This document shows, piece by piece, positions 31,373-37,747 of a DNA stretch of 37,774 nucleotides. The position numbers and the translations under genes were made by a program. This DNA is from an uncultured Bacteroidales bacterium (GTDB lineage: Bacteria; Bacteroidota; Bacteroidia; Bacteroidales; Bacteroidaceae). The stretch lies in the NCBI GenBank assembly GCA_937906165.1, contig CALCYA010000094.1, forward strand, positions 1 to 37,774, in the 5' to 3' direction. The notes beneath the pieces are model-generated. The model worked only from the letters and a program-made list of their open reading frames with translations, did not search any database and was not told where the DNA came from. The first letter of the stretch is position 1. Each line of letters begins with the position of its first letter.

Positions 31373-31496
31373 ATACCGAAGTCCTTGATTTGCAGTTTTA
31401 GCCGTTCATGTTTTTTTGAGATCCTTCCTTTCGTAAGGATGACAAAACCGCCTGTTTCGGCTCAACTTTCACATTCCAGTTTTCCGTTTTCAGCTT
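31373..31496. other. Gene-free tail between A3 and recF
   Basis: It contains GAGATCCTTCCTTTCGTAAG followed by GATGACAAAA (31418-31446), a hairpin-forming sequence that looks like another dispersed repeat. The rest is T-rich, with repeated short words such as TTTCACATT. No gene or promoter box was found. Together with the features above it completes the 671-nt gap between recF and the DUF721 gene. Confidence 0.45.
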
Positions 31497-32621
31497 TCAC
31501 ATTTCCGTTTCTACAGCCCGTTCCTTCAACAGTTCAACCTCACCTTTCTTCACCTCAAAAAGCCTGTAGCCGCTATCTATGCTCTCAAGTATGCTATCGA
31601 TATGTTCACGGTTCACATCAGTGATGAATATCTGTCCGAAGCCTTCGCCCGACACAAGGTTCACAATCTGCTCCACCCTGCTGCTGTCGAGCTTGTCGAA
31701 TATATCATCCAGCAACAGCAGAGGCGTCTCACCGCCCTTGCGGCGCAGGAAGTCGAACTGCGCCAGTTTCAGCGCCACAAGAAAACTCTTGTTCTGCCCC
31801 TGCGAACCCTCCTTCTTTATCGGGTAACCGCCAAGCTGCATCACCAGCTCGTCACGGTGAGTACCTTTGGAAGTGTAACCCAAATTACGGTCATCGGCAC
31901 GCGAAGCAGCCAGAAGTTCGCCCAGGTCAGCGTCATTCAGGTGCGAGCGGTAGCGCAGGCTCACCTGCTCGTTGTCACCCGTTATGGTGCTGTGGAACTG
32001 CGAGAATATAGGCACAAGCTCCTCCACAAACTGTTTGCGACCACGGTTTATGCGCACCGCCTCGGCCACCATCATATCCTCAATGAGCGACATCATCTCC
32101 GCATCAGGGGCATAATCGGCACGCAGCATCACATTACGCTGCTGCAGGGCCCTGTTGTAACGTATCAGGGCAGCCAGATACTCCTTGTCATACTGCGAGA
32201 TTACCATATCCATAAAACGCCTGCGCTCCTCACTGCCACCGGCAATGAGCTCATTATCGGCAGGCGAGACCATCACAAGAGGTATCGAGCCGATATGGTC
32301 CGACAGACGCTCGTAAGCCTTGCCCCCACGTTTGAACTGCTTCTTCTCGCCACGTTTGAAACCGCAGGAAATCTCCTCCTCGATACCGCTGTCGCTCACA
32401 TAGCAGCCCTGCAGCATAAAGAACGGCTCGTCGTGCAATATATTGGAGTTGTCTGTTGCCGTAACCGTGCTCTTGCAGAACGAGAGATAGTAGACAGCAT
32501 CGAGCAGATTCGTCTTGCCCATACCGTTGCGTCCGATAAGACAATTGACCTTTGGCGAGAAGGCAATGTCCACCTCGCGCAGGTTCCTGTAGTTGAGAAG
32601 AGATATATTGTTTATTTTCAT
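31497..32621 (-). CDS. recF: DNA replication and repair protein RecF
   Basis: RecF is an SMC-like ATPase that helps RecOR load RecA at gaps. The 374-residue protein starts MKINNISLLNYRNLREVDIA, with Walker A GRNGMGKT at 30-37, the signature region EGSQGQNKSFLVALKLAQF, and Walker B LLLLDDIFDKLDSSR near residue 300. The family end, GQIFITDVNREHID, is present. It shares its direction with the DUF721 gene downstream. That gap is now 671 nt of repeats, although such genes are usually close neighbours. It diverges from the TPR gene. Confidence 0.96.
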   Translation of the reverse strand: MKINNISLLNYRNLREVDIAFSPKVNCLIGRNGMGKTNLLDAVYYLSFCKSTVTATDNSNILHDEPFFMLQGCYVSDSGIEEEISCGFKRGEKKQFKRGGKAYERLSDHIGSIPLVMVSPADNELIAGGSEERRRFMDMVISQYDKEYLAALIRYNRALQQRNVMLRADYAPDAEMMSLIEDMMVAEAVRINRGRKQFVEELVPIFSQFHSTITGDNEQVSLRYRSHLNDADLGELLAASRADDRNLGYTSKGTHRDELVMQLGGYPIKKEGSQGQNKSFLVALKLAQFDFLRRKGGETPLLLLDDIFDKLDSSRVEQIVNLVSGEGFGQIFITDVNREHIDSILESIDSGYRLFEVKKGEVELLKERAVETEM

Positions 32622-32782
32622 CCCGTAATATATTCAATCCGGATGCATCCGATCACCCGGACAATATGCAAAGTTTACTTTGACATTTCACTGTGGCAAC
32701 ACATAATCAGCGTTGCCTGCGACAACAGGAGCCCAAGTTTCCCCAAGGAGTGCGGCAAGCCGCCCTAAGGTCCATGTTCGCG

Positions 32783-32825
32783 CTTACTGCAAATATACAC
32801 ACGAATCACGTAAAAACTCCCATAA
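32783..32825 (-). promoter_or_regulatory. Candidate promoter of recF
   Basis: The minus strand has TATATTTG at 32797-32790, an exact TAnnTTTG match. The -33 side is T-rich but not clear. The leader would be about 160 nt (32622-32782). It contains the palindrome CGGATGCATCCG (32640-32651) but no open frame. Confidence 0.45.
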
Positions 32826-32864
32826 AAAGGAAGATAACTCCACAAAAGAGCAAAAAAATCATTT

Positions 32865-32907
32865 ATTATTTTCCCGCGAACAATAATTTGATTATTTTTG
32901 CGCAATG
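32865..32907 (+). promoter_or_regulatory. Candidate promoter of the TPR-protein gene
   Basis: TATTTTTG at 32893-32900 matches TAnnTTTG, with TTATTATTTT about 20 nt upstream. Transcription would begin near 32907, about 70 nt before the ATG. Together with the recF promoter it explains the 355-nt divergent gap 32622-32976. Confidence 0.6.
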
Positions 32908-32976
32908 TTACGGATTGTGTATATTAGGTACACACCGCACAAACAGGATAAAAAAAACAAAAAATTAGATAAAATC

Positions 32977-33648
32977 ATGAGCAAAAAAGAGAAAGAGACT
33001 CCAATCCTTGCCGATGAGGCACTTGGAAAGTCAGAGGCATTTGTCCTCAATAACAGAAAGACAATCACAGGCGTCGTTTTGGCTGTAGTATTGTTGGTAG
33101 TGGCATATCTTGGTTACACCAAGTTCATCCTTGAGCCACAGAACGACGAAGCAAACAAGGCTATGGTTGTAGCAGTACAGAACTTCGAGGCAGGCAACCA
33201 TGCAGAGTCACTCGACGGTGACGGTATCAACATGGGTACAAGAGCCATTGCCGACGAGTACGGCAACACAAAGGCAGGTAACCTTGCAAAGGCATATGCA
33301 GGTCTTTCATTGGCAAAGCAGGAGAACTACGAGGAGGCTATTCAGTACCTCGAGGACTTTGACGGCGACGATGCAATCGTTGCACAGAAGGTAAAGCACG
33401 CTCTCGGCAACTGCTATGCACACACAGGTGACACAGACAAGGCTATCAGCCTTATCCTCGATGCTGCCAACAGCGCAAACAACGAGGCCGTTACTCCATT
33501 CTGTCTGAGAGACGTAGCAGCAATGTACGAGCAGCAGGGCAAGACAGCCGAGGCTGTAGAGCTCTACGAGAGAATCAAGAAGGAGTACCCAAGCTGCGTA
33601 CTCGTTCTCACAGGCGAGATCGACAGACAGCTCAACTCAGCAAAGTAA
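32977..33648 (+). CDS. Membrane-anchored tetratricopeptide-repeat protein
   Basis: The 223-residue protein has a charged N terminus (MSKKEKETPILADEA), one membrane helix at about 30-49 (ITGVVLAVVLLVVAYLGYTK) and then TPR units, for example AKAYAGLSLAKQENYEEAIQ (about 108-127), ALGNCYAHTGDTDKAISLIL and AAMYEQQGKTAEAVELYERI. The layout recalls YfgM-type proteins that associate with SecYEG, but this is only a structural likeness. I chose the ATG at 32977; an earlier ATG (32905) lies before the likely transcription start. It has its own promoter and terminator. Confidence 0.85.
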   Translation: MSKKEKETPILADEALGKSEAFVLNNRKTITGVVLAVVLLVVAYLGYTKFILEPQNDEANKAMVVAVQNFEAGNHAESLDGDGINMGTRAIADEYGNTKAGNLAKAYAGLSLAKQENYEEAIQYLEDFDGDDAIVAQKVKHALGNCYAHTGDTDKAISLILDAANSANNEAVTPFCLRDVAAMYEQQGKTAEAVELYERIKKEYPSCVLVLTGEIDRQLNSAK

Positions 33649-33667
33649 TCCTTAAAAGGAACAGTAC

Positions 33668-33703
33668 AAGGCTGCCGCATACTTGTATGTGACAGCCTTT
33701 TTT
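33668..33703 (+). terminator. Intrinsic terminator after the TPR gene
   Basis: AAGGCTG (33668-33674) pairs with CAGCCTT (33693-33699), with inner CATAC/GTATG pairing. A run of six T follows directly (33698-33703). Confidence 0.85.
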
Positions 33704-33737
33704 ATTACACAGAGACAGACAATACCCCTTTTGTCTA

Positions 33738-33789
33738 TTGCCCCCTGTATTAGGGGCGAGGATCTCACAAGGTCCGGAGGGGGTAGAAA
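33738..33789. repeat. Class H hairpin element in the ribH leader
   Basis: CCCCT and AGGGG around GTATT (33742-33756) are followed by GATCTCACAAGGTC and GGAGGGGGTAG. The order, a CCCCT...AGGGG hairpin, a second small stem and then GGAGGGG-T-A, matches the class H elements at 34903 and 35059. It lies 30-80 nt upstream of the ribH ATG. Confidence 0.6.
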
Positions 33790-33818
33790 CTGTAACAAAC
33801 CTTCACCAAAAGAGAAAT

Positions 33819-34313
33819 ATGGCAACAGAACTCAAGAACCTTTCAAGCTACGACCCCACCAAGGTAGCAAGCGGCAAGGGACGCCGTGTAGGCATTGTCT
33901 ACGCCGAGTGGAATGACGAGATAACATACGCACTGCGCGATGGAGCAGTAAAGACCCTTATAGAGAACGGCGTTGAGGAGAGCGACATCACCCTCGCCAG
34001 CGTGCCCGGCAGCTTCGAGCTCATCTTCGGAGCATCACAGATGGTAAAGAGCGGCAACTACGACGCCGTCATCGCCATAGGTTGCGTGATACGTGGCGAC
34101 ACCCCGCACTTCGATTATATCTGCGAGGGCGTCACAGCAGGCCTTTCAAGGCTCAATGTAGAGTACGACGTACCCGTCATCTTCGGCCTCATAACCACCA
34201 ACAACCTGCTTCAGGCACAGGAGCGCAGCGGCGGCCGCCTTGGCAACAAAGGCGATGAGTGCGCCATCACTGCGTTGCAGATGATGGCGTTCAGACAGCA
34301 CTTGCAGCAATAG
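33819..34313 (+). CDS. ribH: 6,7-dimethyl-8-ribityllumazine synthase
   Basis: RibH performs the penultimate step of riboflavin synthesis. The 164-residue protein includes YAEWND (29-33 region), VPGSFELIFGASQM (62-75), CVIRGDTPHFDYI with catalytic H97, and the phosphate-binding RSGGRLGNKGDE segment. The end, ITALQMMAFRQHLQQ, is encoded from about residue 159 onward by the first arm of a class P repeat, which also supplies the stop codon TAG. The ATG at 33819 is preferred; an earlier in-frame ATG lies upstream of the leader repeat. No other rib gene is nearby. Confidence 0.96.
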   Translation: MATELKNLSSYDPTKVASGKGRRVGIVYAEWNDEITYALRDGAVKTLIENGVEESDITLASVPGSFELIFGASQMVKSGNYDAVIAIGCVIRGDTPHFDYICEGVTAGLSRLNVEYDVPVIFGLITTNNLLQAQERSGGRLGNKGDECAITALQMMAFRQHLQQ

Positions 34314-34351
34314 GTCGCACGAAGTGCGGGTTGCGGTAAGCAAGTGGTGTC
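34294..34351. repeat. Class P palindromic element, copy A
   Basis: Arms GACAGCACTTGC (34294-34305) and GCAAGTGGTGTC (34340-34351) pair with one mismatch. The inner hairpin is CGCAC-GAA-GTGCG. The first 20 bp lie inside the ribH coding region. CTTGCAGCAATAGGTCG here is the reverse complement of sequence in copy D. Confidence 0.85.
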
Positions 34352-34381
34352 AATGCGCAAAAGAGCAGATGATGGCGTTCC

Positions 34382-34438
34382 GACAGCACTTGCAGCAATA
34401 GGTTGCACGAAGTGCGGGTTGCGGTAGCAAGTGGTGTC
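34382..34438. repeat. Class P palindromic element, copy B
   Basis: It is the same as copy A but one base shorter, with one substitution in the loop side (GGTTGCAC for GGTCGCAC). It lies wholly downstream of the ribH stop codon. Confidence 0.85.
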
Positions 34439-34468
34439 AATGCGCAAAAGAGCTGATGATGGCGTTCC

Positions 34469-34500
34469 GACAGCACTTGCAGCAATAGGTCGCACGAAGT
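34469..34500. repeat. Class P palindromic element, copy C (left half only)
   Basis: Only the left arm and inner stem (GACAGCACTTGC to CGCACGAAGT) remain before the terminator begins at 34501. Confidence 0.8.
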
Positions 34501-34550
34501 AAAACAAAGCACAGGGGCTTCCCGCATGAGAAGCCCCTGTGCTTTGTTTT
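34501..34550 (+). terminator. Bidirectional terminator between ribH and the peptide gene
   Basis: A perfect 21-bp stem (34501-34521 with 34530-34550) around an 8-nt loop ends in GCTTTGTTTT in both directions. It can serve ribH on the plus strand and the peptide gene on the minus strand. From 34551 to 34640 there is only a short CTAAAGACTTTAG palindrome and TAACG-rich sequence. Confidence 0.9.
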
Positions 34551-34640
34551 ATTCAATCCGCGCCCATTAAGAATCCTAAAGACTTTAGACCTTAAGGCGT
34601 CAGGTAAAACGATTAACGTGTAACGTTTAACGAAGAGAAA

Positions 34641-34796
34641 TCAGTTCCAAAGATTTCCCCAATCTCCGCGACGGTCATTAGACCACGCCTCGCCGGCGTT
34701 ACCCTCTTCCTCCTTTACAGGAACAGAAGTAGCAATCATGTTTTCCGCTGTAATATCAACCTCTACAGCAAAAGGTGCAATATAATTCTTTTTCAT
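34641..34796 (-). CDS. 51-aa Bacteroidales small peptide, function unknown
   Basis: The gene reads from the ATG at 34796 to the TGA at 34643-34641. The peptide begins MKKNYIAPFAVEVDITAENM, continues IATSVPVKEEEGNAGEAW and ends SNDRRGDWGNLWN. I recall many short Bacteroidales proteins with the same plan: MKK-Y-x-P-x-x-E-V start, a short Ser-containing middle, an acidic Gly-rich part, then R-R-G-x-W-G-x-L-W at the end. There is no classical signal peptide, Cys or membrane helix. No modification enzyme is nearby. Codon structure and the bidirectional terminator 90 nt downstream support a real gene. Confidence 0.75.
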   Translation of the reverse strand: MKKNYIAPFAVEVDITAENMIATSVPVKEEEGNAGEAWSNDRRGDWGNLWN

Positions 34797-34902
34797 AGTC
34801 CAAATATTTTAATGTCAATTCAAAAGTTTAAACAATACAGTGATTACAAGGTTATGTCCCAAGCTTGCATCTCATCTGCCGACAACTGAGTCCTCCTCTG
34901 AC

Positions 34903-34980
34903 ATAACCCCTCAGTCGGTAAACCGACAGCTCCCCTAAAACAGGGGCGCAATCAGGTGCCCTTTAGGGCGGAGGGGTTAT
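34903..34980. repeat. Class H element with terminal inverted repeats
   Basis: A 78-bp element bounded by ATAACCCCTC (34903-34912) and GAGGGGTTAT (34971-34980), which are exact complements. Inside are three stems: GTCGGT/ACCGAC, CCCCT/AGGGG and CCCTTTAGGG. It is the most complete copy of the family in the window. Confidence 0.85.
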
Positions 34981-34995
34981 TTCTTAACAATTAAT

Positions 34996-35104
34996 CAACC
35001 CTCTCCGAGGCTGCGCCTCTCGTCTCCCTAACACAGGGAGACAAGAGCTTTATATATTCCTCCCCTGACCTTAGGGGAGGTGCCCTTTAGGGCGGAGGGG
35101 TTAC
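34996..35104. repeat. Class H element, second copy
   Basis: It starts AACCCTCTCCGAGG and ends GGCGGAGGGGTTA. Stems are GAGGC/GCCTC, GTCTCCCT/AGGGAGAC and CCTCCCCT/AGGGGAGG, followed by CCCTTTAGGG. The last 25 bp match the end of the copy at 34903. Confidence 0.8.
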
Positions 35105-35139
35105 CGCTCAGCACAAAACACCCGCGTTCAATACTTTAA

Positions 35140-35198
35140 TTACCCTCTCCGAGGCTGCGCCTCTCGTCTCCCTAACACAGGGAGACAATAGCTTAGGG
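35140..35198. repeat. Class H element, third copy (left part)
   Basis: About 48 bp from ACCCTCTCCGAGG through the GTCTCCCT/AGGGAGAC stem are identical to 34998-35044, after which the copies diverge. The right-hand part with GGAGGGG is missing. Confidence 0.8.
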
Positions 35199-35256
35199 GC
35201 TTTAATTGGCGCTATTTAAACCCACAAGTGGGGTTAAGATTTAAAGTTATAGTTTT

Positions 35257-35313
35257 AGCTCCTCAGTCACTTCGTGACAGCTCCTCTTAATTACAAATAA
35301 GAGGAGCACTTTA
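35257..35313. repeat. Class H-like element, fourth copy
   Basis: It has GCTCCTCAGTCACTTCGTGAC (a GTCAC/GTGAC stem) followed by CTCCTCTTA...TAAGAGGAG. The plan is that of class H, with AT-richer stems. The rest of the 623-nt gap 34797-35419 holds no gene that I recognise, only short repeats such as GCTCGCTTACCCGC (35389-35402). Confidence 0.65.
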
Positions 35314-35419
35314 TAGGTTGCTCGCAGCGCGCATCTTTAAGCCTTGACTTCGTCGAGTCTGCTCATGCTCGCAGTAAATTTTGTTTCGCTCGCTTACCCG
35401 CAGCCTTAATCGTTCATCG

Positions 35420-37252
35420 TTATTTCAACACCTTCTTACCACCAACGATGTAAATGTTACCCGGCAGCATCTCGCTCACGCGGCGGCCGTAGAGGTCATA
35501 GATGACATCCTCGGCACCCTGCACCTCAACAACATCCTCAATAGCAGTTGTGCCGTCAATGGTGATGCGCACACCCGCGCTCAGTTCCGCGCCGTCGAGG
35601 TTCAGATAAGCCTTGTTCTTGCCCAGCGTACCGGTAGCCTTGTAGAAAGCCACACCGCCCTGGCCGTCGCCCTTGAGGATATAACCCTCGACACCACCGC
35701 CGAAAGTGACAGTACCGTTGCTGCTTCCCACAAGCATGTTGTCTGTGAGAGCCGCATTCGCGAAGTTGCTTGCACCAGTCATCGTGTAGCTGCCGGCAGC
35801 ATCCGACATAAGCATAACACCCGCATCGGCAGGGATAGTCTTGCCCTCCTCGACAGCCTCAAGCTTTGCATAGCCATTGTTCATCGCTTTGATGTAATAT
35901 GCAGTAACACCCTCGGGACAGGTAGTAGACACCGGAGCGCTGAATGTAGCCAACGCCTTTGATTCATCGTCTACGGTACACTCGTTGAGCATTACAGAAT
36001 AGGTAGGATTCTTGTACGTATCTTCAGTAATGTCCTCGATATTCAGATTCAGATATTTGATGTTATAACCACCCTTTCCTATACCGACATAATCCTCCTC
36101 ATAAACAAAGCCTATAGTACCATCGGTGAGTTGTATCATTGAAGAGTAGGCCGATGTTGTCGTGGAAACGGGATAACGTGTCCAGCCCGACGAAAACTCA
36201 CCGGCAGTAATGTCACCGGTTGGAAGTTTCTTCCAATATATGCTGACATTTGTACGGTCATCATTTTTGGCCACAAATCCAAAAATGCTCTTACCTTCGC
36301 TGCCATAAGGCACCGACTGTAATGCAATATCGCAGAGTGTACCATCAGAATCAACGGCTTTCACAATAAGTATCTCACCATTTGTTGCATTGCTGCTGTA
36401 TTTCGCCATCTCAATACCGCTGGAATGCGTGTCTTCCCAACTACCTTTGGCATTCTTTTCATCGGTATAACTGAATACGTTGAAATAGCGTGTACCCGCA
36501 GCACGTGCGCTCACAAGAACATCACCATTAGACAGTTCCTCACATTTAGCCTCATTACCACCCGATACAGCGGGGCCGGTTCCCAAGATTTTCCACTCCT
36601 TTCCGAAATCATCGGAATAAATAACCAAAGAATTGTCACCACCGTTCTTTCTTGCACACAATGCAGCATATAAACGATAATGTGTCCCTACTTTTATTCT
36701 AGAACTCTGACAAATACGTCCGCTACTGAAGAAAAATCCCGAACAGTTGGTGTCTAAACCATATATATGAGATGTAACATCTGTACCTACCTCATTGGTG
36801 GAGGCGTCCTTATCCCATGTCACACCGCCATCGCTACTGTGGAAGCGGTAGCAACGTAATGGTGAACTCTGAGTTGAACTTGTATAGAATATGTTTCCGG
36901 CTGCAGTGAAGAATACAATCTCGGCAGGATTCTCGCGGTCGGCAACCACAGCCACATCGCCATAACCAAAATCCTCACTACCATCCTTCACCAGCGTCCT
37001 ACCGCCCCAGCTACCGTTACTGAAACGTTTGTAGACGATATCGATTTCAGTATTATCCAGCTGGCCTACATCACCGCCTCCGTGACGCTCGTCGGCAAAA
37101 ACAAGCACATCGTTGTTGCTTGTCTGCACTATTGCAGGAATACGGTAAGGCAACGAAGCCGATTCGTCACTTTCAAACAGTTTCGTCTGCGCGCTCGCAG
37201 AGAAAATGCCTGTGGCAACAAGCGCCAAGGCAATCAAAAGATTTTTTTTCAT
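35420..37252 (-). CDS. Secreted GH33-type sialidase with Prevotella-style C-terminal domain
   Basis: The protein, 610 residues, would release sialic acid from glycans. It has a signal peptide (1-21, ending SASA), the YRIP motif with the arginine of the triad (R37), the likely acid/base D54 (ADERHG), Asp boxes SSDGGVTW (139-146) and SDDFGKEW (213-220), a glutamate region GNEAKCEE (232-239) and the nucleophile Tyr in AYSSMIQL (Y369). After about residue 405 a beta-rich region leads to AIEDV and a final YDLYGRRV...GNIYIVGGKKVLK, a C-terminal domain common in Prevotellaceae. No nan catabolic genes are adjacent. Confidence 0.88.
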   Translation of the reverse strand: MKKNLLIALALVATGIFSASAQTKLFESDESASLPYRIPAIVQTSNNDVLVFADERHGGGDVGQLDNTEIDIVYKRFSNGSWGGRTLVKDGSEDFGYGDVAVVADRENPAEIVFFTAAGNIFYTSSTQSSPLRCYRFHSSDGGVTWDKDASTNEVGTDVTSHIYGLDTNCSGFFFSSGRICQSSRIKVGTHYRLYAALCARKNGGDNSLVIYSDDFGKEWKILGTGPAVSGGNEAKCEELSNGDVLVSARAAGTRYFNVFSYTDEKNAKGSWEDTHSSGIEMAKYSSNATNGEILIVKAVDSDGTLCDIALQSVPYGSEGKSIFGFVAKNDDRTNVSIYWKKLPTGDITAGEFSSGWTRYPVSTTTSAYSSMIQLTDGTIGFVYEEDYVGIGKGGYNIKYLNLNIEDITEDTYKNPTYSVMLNECTVDDESKALATFSAPVSTTCPEGVTAYYIKAMNNGYAKLEAVEEGKTIPADAGVMLMSDAAGSYTMTGASNFANAALTDNMLVGSSNGTVTFGGGVEGYILKGDGQGGVAFYKATGTLGKNKAYLNLDGAELSAGVRITIDGTTAIEDVVEVQGAEDVIYDLYGRRVSEMLPGNIYIVGGKKVLK

Positions 37253-37365
37253 AAAATAAGTTGTTTTTGTTTGAGCCCTCCGGCTCTTTTATATTTCAAT
37301 GTTTGTCAGCAGGAACAGCGTCACAAAAACAGGGCATAAGCCCTCCGGAAACGCCCCTGCAAAAT

Positions 37366-37405
37366 CGGGTGCAAAGTTACAAAAAATCCTTTATATATAT
37401 ACTTA
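37366..37405 (-). promoter_or_regulatory. Candidate promoter of the sialidase gene
   Basis: The minus strand reads TAACTTTG at 37379-37372, an exact TAnnTTTG -7 box, followed by CACC. The -33 side is an A/T-rich TATATA run. The leader would be about 113 nt and contains a GAGCC/GGCTC hairpin (37274-37287). Confidence 0.65.
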
Positions 37406-37579
37406 TATATATACAATCTACGCAACATTTCTATAAACAACAATATTTTAACAACAAGCTACTGAACCGTTTAGAGCGGAATATTTAACAAGGGAGGCAA
37501 CGGGTGAAGGGTTAGAGGTGAAAGGTTGAGCGGGGAGCGGGGAGCGAGAAGCGAGGAGCGATTAATGTTTAGCGAAACA
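37406..37579. other. Gene-free stretch upstream of the sialidase
   Basis: An AT-rich part is followed by a purine-rich run (37492-37560) of GCGGGGAGCGGGGAGCG-type words. No gene is visible. It belongs to a 522-nt gene-free end of the window (37253-37774). Confidence 0.4.
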
Positions 37580-37690
37580 TACCCCTCAGTCACTGCGTGA
37601 CAGCTCCCCTAAGACCAGGGGAGCAATATATTAAAGCTATTGTCTCCCTGTGTTAGGGAGACGAGAGGCAAAGCCTCGGAGAGGGTTGCA
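37580..37690. repeat. Class H compound element
   Basis: The first half (ACCCCTCAGTCACTGCGTGAC, then CTCCCCTAAGACCAGGGGAG) is like 34903 and 35257. The second half (TTGTCTCCCTGTGTTAGGGAG to CGGAGAGGGTT) is the reverse complement of the copy at 35140, with small changes. Two elements are thus joined head to head. Confidence 0.8.
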
Positions 37691-37747
37691 TTAGTCGTTT
37701 AAAAGGCTCCCACTAAAGTCTTTATAACTTTGGCGCCAAACACAAAC

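Larger units (their letters stand above)
34278..34500. repeat. Tandem array of ribH 3' end plus class P element
   Basis: Three units: 34278-34365 (88 bp), 34366-34452 (87 bp) and 34453-34500 (48 bp, truncated). Each starts with the ribH codons for QMMAF and continues through the stop into a palindrome. Units differ by only a few substitutions and one deletion. The truncated third unit runs directly into the terminator at 34501. Confidence 0.95.

Noticed and set aside
30835..31496. Degraded gene or pseudogene in the recF-DUF721 gap
   Set aside because: Translations in all frames gave no recognisable domain. The sequence is explained by repeats and the copied DUF721 edge.
31602..32768. Long plus-strand open frame (about 388 codons) opposite recF
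   Set aside because: It is the antisense shadow of recF, which has all family motifs; the antisense product resembles no known protein.
33706..33818. FMN riboswitch upstream of ribH
   Set aside because: The conserved FMN aptamer blocks (such as AGGGCAGGGTGAAATTCC and GGTGAGATTCC) are absent. The structure present resembles class H repeats elsewhere in the window.
34278..34500. CRISPR array
   Set aside because: The 87-88 bp units are repeated as a whole with no variable spacers, and no cas genes are present.
34211..34527. Minus-strand open frame across the tandem array, about 98 codons with a repeated peptide
   Set aside because: It exists only because the array unit is open in that frame. 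It is antisense to ribH, has no promoter box and changes frame where unit length changes from 88 to 87 bp.
34797..35419. Insertion sequence
   Set aside because: No transposase reading frame is present. Terminal inverted repeats occur only on the 78-bp element, which is too small to be autonomous.
36990..37252. T9SS cargo assignment for the sialidase
   Set aside because: The C-terminal domain resembles sorting-type domains, but many Bacteroidaceae and Prevotellaceae proteins carry similar ends without proof of T9SS export, so it is not claimed.
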